From contig CM036162.1 in the NCBI GenBank assembly GCA_020631735.1, positions 93,792,401 through 93,856,400 of the forward strand: 64,000 bases of DNA, read 5' to 3'. Of the stretch, positions 43,621 to 55,419 are shown piece after piece. Every line of letters starts with the position of its first letter. Position 1 is the first letter of the stretch. Both the position numbers and the translations under genes were made by a program. The DNA comes from Saccharum officinarum. Lineage: Eukaryota > Streptophyta > Magnoliopsida > Poales > Poaceae. Under the pieces are notes generated by a model. It saw only the letters and a program-made list of their open reading frames with translations. It ran no database searches and was not told the origin of the DNA.

Positions 43621-44449
43621 GACCTAGGGGACCATGGACCATATAATACTCCATGCGACGACTAGTTTCATGGGACGCACGATCCTGAGCTCCCTATTCA
43701 ATGCGAGGACGTAGGTCATGGTTGTTGAGGTTGCGACGGAGATCGTGATTGCCATCATGGCGATCTCGTTCGTCACTATATTGTTGTCCCTGACGACGGT
43801 GGTCATGGTGGTCATTACGCTGGTTGTCGCTGCATTAGTCGTCGTTGTTGTTATTGCGATGGTGGCCGAGGTGGCGATTATCATTGCGGGGAGGGTTTCC
43901 GCGATTGACGTCGTTGCCTTCGTCAGCTCCTAGATTGACACCAGGAGCTATGTTGTCCATAATGTGGTGGTCTGTGTCGATGGGTGCGCATAAGCCATGT
44001 TGACTAGACCTAAAAGGTCGACTGGAGTGCTGGCGGCTCCTGCTAGTCGCGCTAGACACCAATGGGCCCACGTCACGTTCATTGGTCTAAACCATGGCCG
44101 CTTGGAGATAAGCCTGCAAATCCTCCCGGATGTTTTGGATTTCCGAGGTATCTGGTAACTGCTTCAGGCTTTCAATGGCGACGGCCATGTTGGCGCTTAG
44201 GGTTTTGAATACTGGTCTGTTCCCCACCATGTCAAAAGCATCAATGAGGTTGCACCCTTGCAATCGGTTACGCCTAGCTGTAGCGTCAGTTTCTTGCTGG
44301 TCGTGGTCTACTTGCTATTGTGCTAGGCGTGCATCTTCATCTATGCAACGTTGAGCTTGGTCAGCATTGCGCTATTGTCGCTCTTATCGCTGTTGATCGG
44401 TCTCGCCCCCAGCAGGTGGATCTTCATCTTGGCTAACCACATTGATCAT

Positions 44450-45178
44450 GGCACCACGCCTTGGAGGAAAGGCCGGGATTCAAGGAAAGCCTGGAGGATG
44501 TAGCCTCTCTTCATCACCGCTACTCACATGGTGTAATACCATGGTTTGAGTAGTCTCGTCGGACACAGTGCTCGATCTGGAGCTCAAACGGCTATTTGTC
44601 TGGGTGGTATGGATCAAAACTTGATCAGAGCCCACTATATTTGACGAATATGTGTGGTCGAGGTCAAGGTCGAGCGAAGCGCCCTTTAGGAGTTGAAGTG
44701 ACCACTAGATCTGTACCCAACCGTTGAAAATGGGTGGCTCAAATAGGTCGAGTAGATCTGTTGTAGCCGTTCGAGCTCTGCTTGGTAAACTACTCTTGGA
44801 GCGAGTCGACCAGAGCTAGGGTAAACGAGAGTTTGCCACCGAGCTAGTCGATGGAGTCGATCAAGTCGGTGTTGTCGAGTTTCCTCCCCTGGTAGCGAGG
44901 AAGGAGTCGATGAGTTGCCGGCATGGTCAGTGCTGGTGCTGGTGCAGGTGAAGCCAGAGCCAGCGTAGTCGTAGTCGACGCCGGTGTCGGGGAAGTAGTC
45001 GATGCAGATTGGATCTGCACCTCCTCCATGGCTGTGATGATAAAGTCGTTGGAGCTGGTGGTCCGGGTGATCTGGCCGATCATTAATGTAAGGCCCATTG
45101 CCGTGGCCATGGAATCGGGGAAGATGACCATCTCGCATGCCTGAAAGCAGTACACACACCCCCTACCTGGCGCGCCAC
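44450..45178 (-). other. Y leader and primer-binding site
   Basis: The primer-binding site TGGCGCGCCAGGTAG is at 45163-45177. The rest is GC-rich leader with Thr/Pro/Ala-type frames in two registers and no recognised domain. Confidence 0.55.
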
Positions 45179-45682
45179 TGTCGACAAAACCTAGTTGGCA
45201 GTCTACCGAGGGGTATGCCCAAGGTAGTAGATTCTCGGCAGACAGGTGTACAAGCCACAAACGAGATGGTGATGCAGAACAACACGCGGGTTTACCCAAG
45301 TTCAGGCCATCGTGTGGGCGTAATACCTTACATCCTGCTCTGCTTTGTTATTGTTGTCTCGAATAATGTATTACAAGCTAGATTGCCCTAGAGTATGTTT
45401 CGATGTTTTTGAGGGGGTCCCCTACCATCTTTATATAGTCTGGGAGGTAGGGTTACAGATCTGGAAACTAATCTTAGCCGGTTATAATTGCCATATAGAG
45501 CCGGATAAGGATTCCTAATCTAACCGACCAAGACCTTGCTTGATTCCCAAGTCTGGTTTGATGCCTTGCGCGAGACTCCATCCCGATGATCTGGATCACG
45601 CGTCATCATGTAATGGGCCGGACCGTATGGTCTAGGCCTGCCCATGTCTAGTCGTAAGGGTATAGGGGTTTATACCCCCACA
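45179..45682 (-). repeat. 5' LTR of Y, 504 bp
   Basis: TG...CA ends, with a minus-strand TATA (ACTATATAAAGATGG) near 45430-45444. It sits in the X1 integrase C-terminal region. Confidence 0.85.
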
Positions 45683-48465
45683 CTCTCATTTTAGGAGGTA
45701 ACTCAATCTTATAGGCTACCCTTCCACTTTTCTCAATAATAGGATATGAGCCTACATATCTAGGTGCAAGCTTCCTTTTTACACCAAACCATTGAACTCC
45801 TTTCATTGGTGATACCTTCAGATAGACATAATCACCAAACTCAAACTCTATAGGTTTCCTTCGTTTATCAGCATAGCTTTACTGCCTAGCTTGGGCAACT
45901 ACCATATTTTTCTGAATGATACGGACCTGCTGTTTGGCCTCCTCGATGAAATCAATACCATAATACCTCCTTTTTCCATGTTCAACCTAGTTCGAAAGGA
46001 ATTCTACATTTGAGACCATACTAAGTTAGTGCCTAGCATCTTGTGCAACACTTCCCAAAAATGAGCTATGAACTGAGGTCCTCTGTTAGATACAATGGTT
46101 CTTGAAACACCATGGAGACATACTATCTGATTGAAATATAACTCAGCATAATCACTTGGTCGGTAGTCAGTCCTAACTGGAATGAAATGGATAGACTTGG
46201 TTAGATGGTCCACTATCACCCATATAGAATCAAAATTCTTTTGAGTAGGTGGAAGTCCAATAATAAAATCCATACAAACTTCTTCCCATTTCCAACCTAG
46301 AATAGACAATGGTTGAAGTAATCCGGCTTTCATGTGAACTACTTTGACTCTACAACCATTGTCACACCTTGCAACATAAGTGGCAATTTCTTTCTTCATC
46401 TTTGTCCACAAAAAGCGATGTTTCAAGTCTTGATACATTTTGCTACTTCCCTAGTGAATAGATAACTTCGAGGAGTGAGCTTCATCTAAGATTTGGTTTC
46501 TAAGCTCCCTATCATTCGGCACTACAAGTCTATCTTTAAACCATAGAATACCTTTTTCATCAACTCCAAAGTGCTTGGTATCCTATTCTTTCATCTTCCT
46601 TTTTATGTGGAACACACCCCCATCGGTCTTTCGAAGCTCGATGATTCGACTTTCAAGAGAGCAACTGATGGTGATATTATGTAGCATGGCTGGATGTAAG
46701 AGATATGATAGATAAAAGTCTTCTACAAGAAAGTTGCAATGAGATTTCCTACTCAAGGCATCAACAATCACATTCACCTTGCCAGGATGATAATGCACTT
46801 GAAGATTATAGTCCTTGATTAACCCTAGCCATCTTCTCTGTCGCATATTCAATTCTGGTTGAGTAAAGATGTACTTAAGACTTTTATGATCAGTATAGAT
46901 GTGACACACATTGCTAAGCAAGTAGTGTCTCCAAATTTTCAGAGCATGGACCACATCATGAGTAGGATAATTCACTTCATGCTTCCTCACCTGACGTGAG
47001 GCATTAGTGATTACTCGGCCTTCCTACATAAGAACATAGCCTAAACCAGTACCTAATGCATCACAAAACACATCAAACAGTTTCTCGATATTAGGTTATG
47101 CCAAAATAGGAGCTGAAGTTAATAAAGTACGCAAAGTGTGGAAAGCTTCTTCACACTTCGAAGTCTAAACAAATTTCTCATCTTTCTAGAGCAACCTTGT
47201 CATGGGCTTGGCTATTTATTGAAATCTAGGATGAAGCGACGATAATAGACAGCCAACCTAAGAAAACTCTGAACTTCATGAACTGAAGTCGGGGCATTCC
47301 AATCCAATACTTCCTATACCTTGATCGGATCTACAGAGATTCCCTCATCAGACAACACATGACCTAGGAAAGGTAGTTTCTTTAACCATAACTCACACTT
47401 GCTAAACTTGGCGTAAAGCTTATATTCTCGTAATCTAGTTAAGACAACTCTTAGATATTCAACATGATCTTCCTAATTTTTAGAATAAACTAGGATATCA
47501 TCAATGAATATGACCACAACTTATTCAATTTCGGCATGAACACCGAATTCACTAGATACATGAAATGTGTAGGAGCATTTGTCAAACCAAAAGACATGAC
47601 AAGATACTCATACAAACCATTTCTGGTAGAGAAAGCAATCTTAGGTATATCCTCTGGTCAGATCTTGATTTGAAGATAGCCAGATCTCAAATCGATCTTA
47701 AAGAATACCTTAGCTTTAGACAACTAATTAAACAAGATATCAATACGGGGCAATGGATACTTATTCTTGATTGTTACCGCATTGAGTGGCCGATAATCCA
47801 CACACATGCGCAAAGATTGGTCCTTCTTCACAAAGATAGTGGGGCACCCCCATGGATATGCACTGGTCGAATAAGGCCCTTATTCAATAGGTCATTCAAC
47901 TAAACCTTAAGCTCTGCTAATTCATTGGGTGGCATTCTATACGGTCGTCTAGAGATAGGCATGGTACCTAGCACAAACTCGATCTTGAACTCTATATCTC
48001 GATCCAGGGGTAAGCCAAGCAAATCATCAGGAAAGACATCTATAAACTCACACACTACCGGAACATTAGCAATGGTCTTGGCTTGGACAACATTAGATAC
48101 ATTGTGGAGGTCAATATCTCTAGGAAGTGGTAAGCCTCCTTGTTGACAGGATCCCTCAACGTAACAACTCTAGTAGAGGTATCGATAAGAACTCCATTAC
48201 CACTCATCCATTTTATCCCCAAGATTACATCTATTTCCAACCCGGGCAAAACTACAAGATCGACGAAATACTCTCGGCAACCTATTTCGATACACACCTC
48301 TTTCACGATCTGATTAGTAGAGATATTGTTACCAGCTACACTAATGCAATAACCACCCTTGTTTATAGTAATTACCTTCTGAACATACTTGGATGCAAAT
48401 GTAGGAATCATGAAAGAATGGGAAGCACCTGAATCAAACATCACAACTATAGGATGTTGGTTCAC
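45683..48465 (-). pseudogene. Pol of family X element X1 (Tekay-like chromovirus), decayed and cut by Y
   Basis: In order: aspartic protease (48465-48055) with VMFDSGASHSF and VILGIKWMSGNG; RT with the catalytic [11 protein letters not shown] at about 47470-47510; RNase H (46990-46583) with [24 protein letters not shown] and [12 protein letters not shown]; integrase zinc domain near 46460; integrase core (46438-46004) with MDFIIGLPPTQ, WVIVDHLTKS and SNRGPQF; and the GPY-type C-terminus (about 45690-45900) with KLAPRYVGSYPIIEKSGRVAY, after which Y interrupts it. Chromodomain and 3' UTR are missing. RT has at least six in-frame stops, nearly all TAG or TAA where relatives have Gln or Trp, plus frameshifts. 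It cannot encode active Pol. Confidence 0.85.
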
Positions 48466-48499
48466 AAGAAACCTACTAGCAGTGACAACCTACTAGCAA

Positions 48500-49566
48500 T
48501 CACAACTATAGAATGGTGAAGTGAACATGACCCTTACATGCATTTTGATTGCCTTGTTTCTGATTGTTGTTCTTCTTATTGGGATAAGGACAGTTCTTTG
48601 CCCAATGCCCAGGCATATCACAATTCTAGCAGGGTCTATTGCTTGGTGGCACATTTGAGCTGCTTTGCCCTGTGGTGCCCTTTGGAAGAGCAACGGTGTA
48701 GGCCTTACGAAATCTAGTCTTAGCCTGATTCTTCTTCTGCAGTGGATGATACCTTGTAGCTACAATAGGTGGGCAAAACTGAGGCCTTGCTACCACTGGA
48801 GCTTTGGCCTGAGATGCACCTGCCTCATAGGCCCTCTTGCGACTCTTGGAAGCTAAATAGATAGCATTATTGTTCTCTTGAGTTAGGGCATCACTTACAA
48901 ATTCCTTGAAAGTAACACTCTTATTGTTCCCCATAGTTTTCATAAGCTTGGGACTAAGCCCTCTCTTGAAGCTAGCAATTTTCTTTGCATCAATATCTAT
49001 GAATTCAGTAGCATACCTTGATAGGTTGTTGAAAGCCTACAAGTATTCATTCAAGCTCTTACTGCCTTGTGTCAGCTTCATAAACTTGGTGTGCTTGATG
49101 GCCGTGAGACCAGGAGGAATATAGTGTCCCTAGGAAGCACTATTGAATTGATCCCAAGTAACCTAAGCATTCACAGGTAAGGTGGATCGATGGTGACTCC
49201 ACCAAATACCTATAGGTCCTTGCAACTGAGGGAAGCATACTTCACCTTCATCACTTCAGTCACCCTAAGCAAATGAAACTTCTGCTCGAGAGTGTTTAGC
49301 CATTCATCTACCTATACTGGCTCATCCATGTCCTTGAAGATAGGAGGCTTCGTATCTAGAAAATCCTTGAAATTGTTGTAATGATTCGGCTCTGGTCCCT
49401 GATGGACATTGTGACCATCACGGTTAGCCATATTACGAAGTGCGTTAGCCAAAGCACGCTAGCCTTCAACAAGCGTTGCCACGAGCTCCATAGGAGTGGG
49501 CGGCGGTGGTGGTGAAAGGTCCTCATTAGCACTAGCCCCACCAGAGGAACGAAGGTTATGAGGCAT
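48500..49566 (-). pseudogene. Gag of X1
   Basis: ATG 49566 follows a splice-acceptor-like TTTTGTAG. The capsid segment has GPEPNHYNNFKDFLDTKPPIF and VTWDQFNSA; a second part (48943-48626) has KSRKRAYEAG. The CCHC knuckle near 48620 reads C-stop-NCDMPGHWAKNC, with TAG at the usual Trp codon. Several other TAG codons interrupt the frame. Family assignment is Tekay/Del-like chromovirus. Confidence 0.75.
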
Positions 49567-49994
49567 CTACAAAATTCACAGCTAGTAATTATTGATGATG
49601 TTAGAAAAATTGTAGATGAATCGTGTAATTATGCCAAACTGAATTCATTGGAGACAATATATTCATACCACAAACAGAGGCACAATAATTCATTTCCACA
49701 ACATAACATCATCAATTATATTACTTGGCTCAATCTCACAATGCGTTCACATACATGCCAAATTTTACCAACATCAAAGTTGGAGTTTATTTAGTTGCTC
49801 AACATGCACATGGAGCAATCATGCAAGTCTAAGAGGTTACATCAAGTTACCAGATAGTTCCCACCTTACATGAAAGCAACATAAAGGTTCTGATATTACA
49901 TCAAGATATTAGCTGAGATTAAGCTACATGTCCATTACATGAGAGATAGCAAAAGACAAGAACTAGCACATTTAGCTAAGTGCTAAAGCTAAGC

Positions 49995-51035
49995 TACGCA
50001 TCCTCGTCGGGTTGGCATCATACACTGCTTCACCTTCATCGTCCTCAATAGGCTCAAGTTCCTCATCTTCGTTTTCTTCCTCAGGCACAGCTGCATCATT
50101 AGCATCTACTTCCATGCCCTCATCATTAGCAAGGATCACCTAAGGTCCCAAGTTTGGATAAGTGGGGATGGGGTGAGGAATTGGATTCGCCAGGATGTTG
50201 AGATGATGCACGTTAATCTGTAGTTCCTCGATCTGATGAAGGAGCTCATTCTCCCTAATTTCCACCTGAATTCCAGCCATGATCCTAGCATTATTTCTCA
50301 TTTGTGCTAGACAAATTGCTTCAACCCTCTTAGTTCGGATAGCTCTCACATCAGCCCAAGTTGCATCCCTCTAGGCCTCAGCTTCATCCCTTTCTCTAAT
50401 GGCATTCACAAACTGATTCCTGCGAGCCTCCAATGCTATCATAGCATTGGCTATATGAGTTTGGGCATCTCTAGCTGCCCTCCTGAGCCTGCGCACATGC
50501 CCTTGAAGCCTGCACTGCGTGGTCTGTGCCTGGTGAAGTGCTAACATAGCTCTAGAGTAGGTCTCCTAACACATATAGTACAGCTTCAGGACTGCCATCA
50601 TAGCACTCATGGCTGATCCAGAGCTTTGTGCCCGCTCTGTCTCAGTCATTACTAACGGATCATCCCCAAAATCAAGCCAAGCGACCTCTGATAGAGCTAC
50701 TTGAGGATGGACCCTGTTGGCCCATTGATCAACTCATCACCAAAGTCCTAACAAATGTCCAACAACACCTCCACTGCTGCCACCTGAGCACCTTCCCATA
50801 GGCTTTGCCCATCAGAATTAGTACTCCAACCACGCCATTGTGGTCTACCCTCGTGTGGCGGCACGACCACATGAACGTCATACCATCTCATAGATCCATT
50901 AGTTTCCACCTCATTCTAGGTGTAATGGGATGGCTTAGGATACCCCACCGACTGCAACACCCTCCACAACAAAGTAGGAGTGCCAAAAGTGTGCAAAAAA
51001 GTACTACTCCTTGGTGGAAATGCTGGGGAAGCCAT
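49995..51035 (-). pseudogene. ORF1 upstream of gag in X1
   Basis: ATG 51035 directly follows an acceptor-like TTTTGCTACAG. The product begins MASPAFPPRSSTFLHTFG and includes LLWRVLQSVGYP, RWYDVHVVVPPHE and QWRGWSTNSDGQSLWEGAQVA. It is about 60 % identical by eye to ORF1 of X2 over the first 120 residues. TAG stops at residues near 40 and 96 replace Trp and Gln of X2, and a frameshift lies further on. The C-terminal part (50349-50140 and beyond) has the PIPHP-containing, acidic tail also seen in X2. No known domain was recognised. Confidence 0.65.
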
Positions 51036-51538
51036 CTGTAGCAAAAGGATGCAACCCTAGTGAGAGGAATATTTATGAGAGAAGAATTTTAATAAATGGG
51101 ATAAGCGATTATAAGGGAGAGAGTAATGCAAGGATGTAATGAGTGAGTAAACATCATGCATGCACGTTCCACATGTCCTTACAAATCTTAGGAAAAGTTT
51201 AAAATTCTAGTGGCATATATGGTGGCATACACATGTTCTCTCAATATACGTATATAGTCAGACTACACATTGCGCTGTTGGTGTACCTGCAGACAGATTC
51301 ATTGTAGCCCATCCCCACAAGAGATATATATAGCACACAATAAAAATAGTAAAATAAATACTCTCCACATATACATCCCTAGATGTATATACTTCGGTAT
51401 CACAGCTACCTAATAGATATACCCACAATTAAGTACTTTCATAAATACATGGTTGTAATATGTAAATATGCTAGTAACCATAGCTAACTTTCCCTAGACC
51501 AACGATTGGACGGTCATGCTCTCACAACTCACACATAC
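51036..51538 (-). other. Candidate leader intron of X1
   Basis: Donor CTCAG/GTATGT at 51538 and acceptor TTTTGCTACAG ending 51036; 503 nt; branch-like CTCAC about 25 nt before the acceptor. The same layout is found in X2, and the donor also in X3. Confidence 0.5.
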
Positions 51539-51849
51539 CTGAGCATAGAGGTATTTGATCCATACATTACCACCCAAGCGGATGGCATCCATACAATTAC
51601 ACGCCGTATGGACAACGAAATAGAAAGCAAGCAATCAACCCCCAAAGTTAGTACTTAAATAAGCCACCAAAGAGTCCTTAATTGGGCAAAGAAGATATGA
51701 CCACTAGCACACTTAGATAAAAAAATATAGATTTGAACACCTATATATACATGGCTATAAGTTGTCAAAACTGATTTTAGAAAACAAAACCTTTTGTTTT
51801 AAAATACACATATGAAATGTTTAATGTTAAACATTGCTCTGATGCTAGA

Positions 51850-52283
51850 TGTAATGGAACCGGTCTAATTATAAGAGCACAAGTACAAAAACAATCACCG
51901 AAGTGATCAAATTGTCATACTTGAACCCATATAACTCTGGTAGTCTAATGAAACCATGAAGGATTTCGAACCAACCAACATACAAACCAAGATCGTACAT
52001 GATTCAATATAACACATCACATGTTACAATGTTTCACAAGTAGTTCAAAAGTAGATCACATACATCGGAGTCACATAAGTTATTACAAACTAAGTTTGAA
52101 AGTAGCGGAAGCAAATAGTTTAACCCATCTCACACACACTGAGTTCAAATACAATCCAGTTCCATGGTCACAGCCAACAAAAGCACCTAGATGAGATAAC
52201 ATAAGAGACCATGCCCGTGATCTAGTCTTGGTCACTCGCCAGGTGGAGACAATACTTGCAGTCGCTACGGAAGCGGCATGTTT
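51850..52283 (-). mobile_element. 5' LTR of X1, truncated by a CACTA-like sequence
   Basis: It starts TGTAATGGAACCGG. The primer-binding site (TAGCATCAGAGC, one mismatch to the tRNA-Met type) lies at 51838-51849. Similarity to X2 and X1 3' LTR ends near 52270-52283. Confidence 0.8.
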
Positions 52284-52820
52284 GCGAGTGCACGTGCTAC
52301 TTTGTCGAGAGCATTCTATCGGGCACTCGGCAAACAGCCTGTTTGCTGGGTGTTGTCAAAATAATACACTCGGTGAAAATCTAACACTCAGCAAATAGGC
52401 TTCTTTGTGTGAGTGCTAAAATAAAAACTCGTCAAAGAAGAAGACACTCGGTAAACTCCTGGTGCTGAGTGTCGGACAGGGACACTCGGCTAATAGCCAG
52501 AGCCGCTAATGGTGGCTAGCCGCCTTTAGTTGTTTGTTGAGTGCCAATAGCTGACACTCGACAAGCCTGAGTTTGCTGAGTGTATTTGGTTGACACTCGA
52601 CACAGCCACAAGTTTGCCGAGTGTTTTGGGTTGACACTCAGCAAACTTTTTTTTTGTCTTCTGACCTCCAAACTTTTTCTTTTGTCCTCATACAGTATCT
52701 GGTACTCCATGTTTTAAATTTGGCACATTTCTTAGCCTTTTTGCTATATTTCTCTAATTTATTTCATTTAATTGAATTTTTGGGATAAGTCAAATTTGAA
52801 CTGCAAGTGAATCGAATAAT
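52284..52820. mobile_element. CACTA-like fragment with TTTGCCGAGTGT subterminal repeats
   Basis: The phrase ACACTCGGCAAA or its complement occurs at least ten times between 52320 and 52640 in both orientations, the known subterminal signature of a grass CACTA family. No CACTA terminus or transposase is visible, and an AT-rich tail runs into the gap. Confidence 0.65.
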
Positions 52821-52920
52821 NNNNNNNNNNNNNNNNNNNNNNNNNNNNNNNNNNNNNNNNNNNNNNNNNNNNNNNNNNNNNNNNNNNNNNNNNNNNNNNN
52901 NNNNNNNNNNNNNNNNNNNN
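52821..52920. other. Assembly gap (100 N)
   Basis: Separates the CACTA-like fragment from the gag of X2; true size unknown. Confidence 1.
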
Positions 52921-53208
52921 TCGATGGTATTTAGCCATTCATCAGCATGAAGTGCTCATCTGCCTCTTTAAAGATGGGAGGCTTGGTGTCCATGAAATCC
53001 TTAAAGTTGTTGTAATGGTTAGGCTCAGGTCCTTGATGGACATTGTGGCCTTCGTGATTTGCCATCTAGCGCATAGCATCAGCTAAGGAACATAGACATC
53101 AACCAAAGATTGCATTAACTCCACATGAGTAGGCGGACGAGAAGGAGGTGGCAGAGGGTTCTGATTCTCATTGCCATGACCCCCACCAAAATGGAGGTTT
53201 CGAGCCAT
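52921..53208 (-). pseudogene. Gag N-terminus of X2, cut by the gap
   Basis: ATG 53208 follows an acceptor-like GCATTTTGCAG. It matches the X1 gag start and contains the MANxEGHNVHQGPEP-type segment after one frameshift near 53090. Confidence 0.65.
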
Positions 53209-53625
53209 CTGCAAAATGCATAGCCAGTGAGCACTGATGATGTTGGAAAAATTGCAGACGAATTATGAGTATCCAAACTGAATTTGTTGGAGAGAATAAA
53301 TTCATGCAACAAACAGAGGGACAATAATTCATTTCTACAACACAACACCATAAATCCCATCACTTGACGTAATATTGTGATGTGCTCAACAAATGAAAAA
53401 TTTCACTAACAACAAAGATGGAATTATTTTAAAGGCTCACATAACATGGAGCACAAGAACGTCTGATAGGTTACATCCCAACCACAAGGGTTCAACCTTA
53501 CATCAAAGGATCAGCGAGGATCCAATATTACATCCATGAGATCGCTTAAGACAAAGCTACATGTCCATACATGAGATTGCAACAAAAGATTAGAACTAGC
53601 GCATCTAGCTAAGTGCTAAGCTAAA

Positions 53626-54669
53626 CTATGCATCGTCATCAAAATCAGCATCGAAGATCGCTTCACCATCTTCATCACTGACTGGCTCAAGCTCTTCATC
53701 TTTGTCTTCCTTGACTTCTGGCATGACAGGTGTAGCGACACCAGGATCATCAACCTCCATACCATCGTCATCAGCCACTATCACCTGAGGGCCCAAATCT
53801 AGATAGATTGGTGCAGGGTGAGGAATTGGATCCCTCTCGTTGTTAAGACGATGGATTCCAATTAACCCTTCCTCAATGTGATCATTAAGATAGTTCTCCT
53901 GCTCCACAGCATGGATACGGTCCCTAATCCATCCTTGATGCCTTTCCTCTACCAACTCGAGGGCTGCATCCCTATGATGGGTCACCTGCTCCAACTATTC
54001 TTCAAGCTCATCTCTCTCATGGGCTGCTTATCCCCATTGCTGCTGGCAATAATTTGCAATACCCCGAATCTCATCTACCTCTAGCTGAGCTTGCCCACGT
54101 GCCTCTGCCCTATGGCAATACTTGCGGGTACACAACCTAAACTTGCACTGAGCTGCCATTGCCTTACCAGCCTCTTCTAATACACTAGAGAGGGTGTCCT
54201 GCCTGACCCGACAAAGCTTCAAGATGGCCATCATAGCACTCATCTCCACATTGTCACTCTGAACACACTCACCACAGCCTCAAACCAAGGCGCAACCAAC
54301 TTCTTGAGTCCACTCAGCATCTGTAGGAGCCACTCGGGGAATGGAGGCAGCTGGTCCACCCACCAACTCATCTCCAAAACTCTGTGCTATATCCATAAGC
54401 ACATCAAGAGTAGCAACTTGAGCGGCTTCCCATGGGCTTTGCCCATCAGACTCTGTGTTCCACCCACGCCATAGTGGCCTTGTGGGGTTCTGCGGCACCA
54501 CCAAGGTCACATTGTACCATGGCACATCTCCAAATGGCACTGTCTGCACCCATGTGTAACGTGGCCCCTCCGGGTACCCAATTGAGCTTAGCACCCTCCA
54601 GAGCAAAGTAGGCATACCAAACTGGTCCAAAAAGGTGCTGCTATGAGGAGGAAACACGGGTGCAGCCAT
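53626..54669 (-). pseudogene. ORF1 upstream of gag in X2, 348 codons with three stops
   Basis: ATG 54669 follows TTTTTGCTACAG. The frame runs to 53626 with only three stops (TGA near 54278, TAA near 54028, TAG near 53998), each one C-to-T step from a sense codon. Product: a globular N-terminus with FGMPTLLWRVLSSIGYPEG, WYNVTLVVPQNP, LWRGWNTESDGQSPWEAAQVA and FGDELVGGP; then an alpha-helical, likely coiled-coil middle (about residues 140-260); then a very acidic tail (DEDGEAIFDADFDDD). It shares this plan with X1 ORF1. There is no cysteine knuckle and no known catalytic motif. It sits between the leader and gag and is not part of gag-pol. Confidence 0.7.
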
Positions 54670-55155
54670 CTGTAGCAAAAAGGATGCAACTCTGGTCAGA
54701 GGATTATTTTTGAGAAACAAAAATTTAATAATTGGGATAAGCAATTATAAGGGAGGGAGTAGTGCAAAAAAGTAATATGTATGAGTGAACATGATGCATG
54801 CATGTTCCGTACGTCCTCACAAACCTTAGGAAAAATCTATAAGTCTAACGGTATAGGCAGTGGCATACACACGTTCTCTCAGTATACGAAACTAGCTGGT
54901 CAACAACAGTGCGTTGTTAGTGTACCTATAGAGATTTCATTGCAGCCCATCCTCATAGGATATATAACACACAATGGAAGCACATACATACATCACCTGA
55001 TGCATGTACTTCGGTATCATAGCTACCCGACAGATGTACCCACAATTAAATACTTTCATAAATACATGGTTGAACATGTAATTATGCTAGTAACCACAAC
55101 TAACTTTCCTCTAGACCGATAGTTGGACGGTCATGCTCTCACAACTCACACTTAC
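54670..55155 (-). other. Candidate leader intron of X2
   Basis: Donor GCTCAG/GTAAGTG at 55155 is a near-perfect plant consensus. The acceptor TTTTTGCTACAG ends at 54670, with a branch-like CTGAC about 30 nt upstream; 486 nt. Splicing instead to the acceptor before gag (53209) would remove ORF1. Confidence 0.55.
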
Positions 55156-55402
55156 CTGAGCGTAGAGGTATTTGATCCATACATTACCACCCAAGCAGAT
55201 GGCATCCATACAATTGCATGTCGTATGGACAACAAAATAAAAAGCAAGCAATCAACGCCTAAAGTTAGTACTTAAATAAGCCATCTAAAGGTCCTTAATT
55301 GAGCGTAAAGGATATGACCACTGGCATACTTTAGCTTAAAATTTAGTTTTTTCACAAAAGCTTTTTGTTTTAAATACACAAATGACATGTTTAATGTCAA
55401 AA

Positions 55403-55419
55403 CTTGCTCCAATGCCAGC
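55403..55419 (-). other. Primer-binding site of X2
   Basis: GCTGGCATTGGAGCAAG on the minus strand next to the LTR end; the same site in X3 reads GCTGGCATCGAAGCAAG. Confidence 0.75.

Larger units (their letters stand above)
38250..45682 (-). mobile_element. Non-autonomous Tat-like Ty3 element (Y), nested in X1
   Basis: The right (5') LTR is complete, 45179-45682, starting TGTGGGGGTATAAACC and ending TTTTGTCGACA on the minus strand, with primer-binding site TGGCGCGCCAGGTAG. The left (3') LTR is reduced to its first 75 bases (38250-38324), preceded by the polypurine tract GCTCGGGGACTAGC. Gag and protease are present; RT, RNase H and integrase are absent. An antisense spliced ORF and a tandem array fill the 3' half. 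Six substitutions in 75 shared LTR bases indicate an old insertion. Confidence 0.85.

Noticed and set aside
43624..43933. Paired frames on both strands rich in Val/Thr or Asp/Asn
   Set aside because: They are shadows of the Arg/Asp/Asn-rich region near the Y gag, with no domain.
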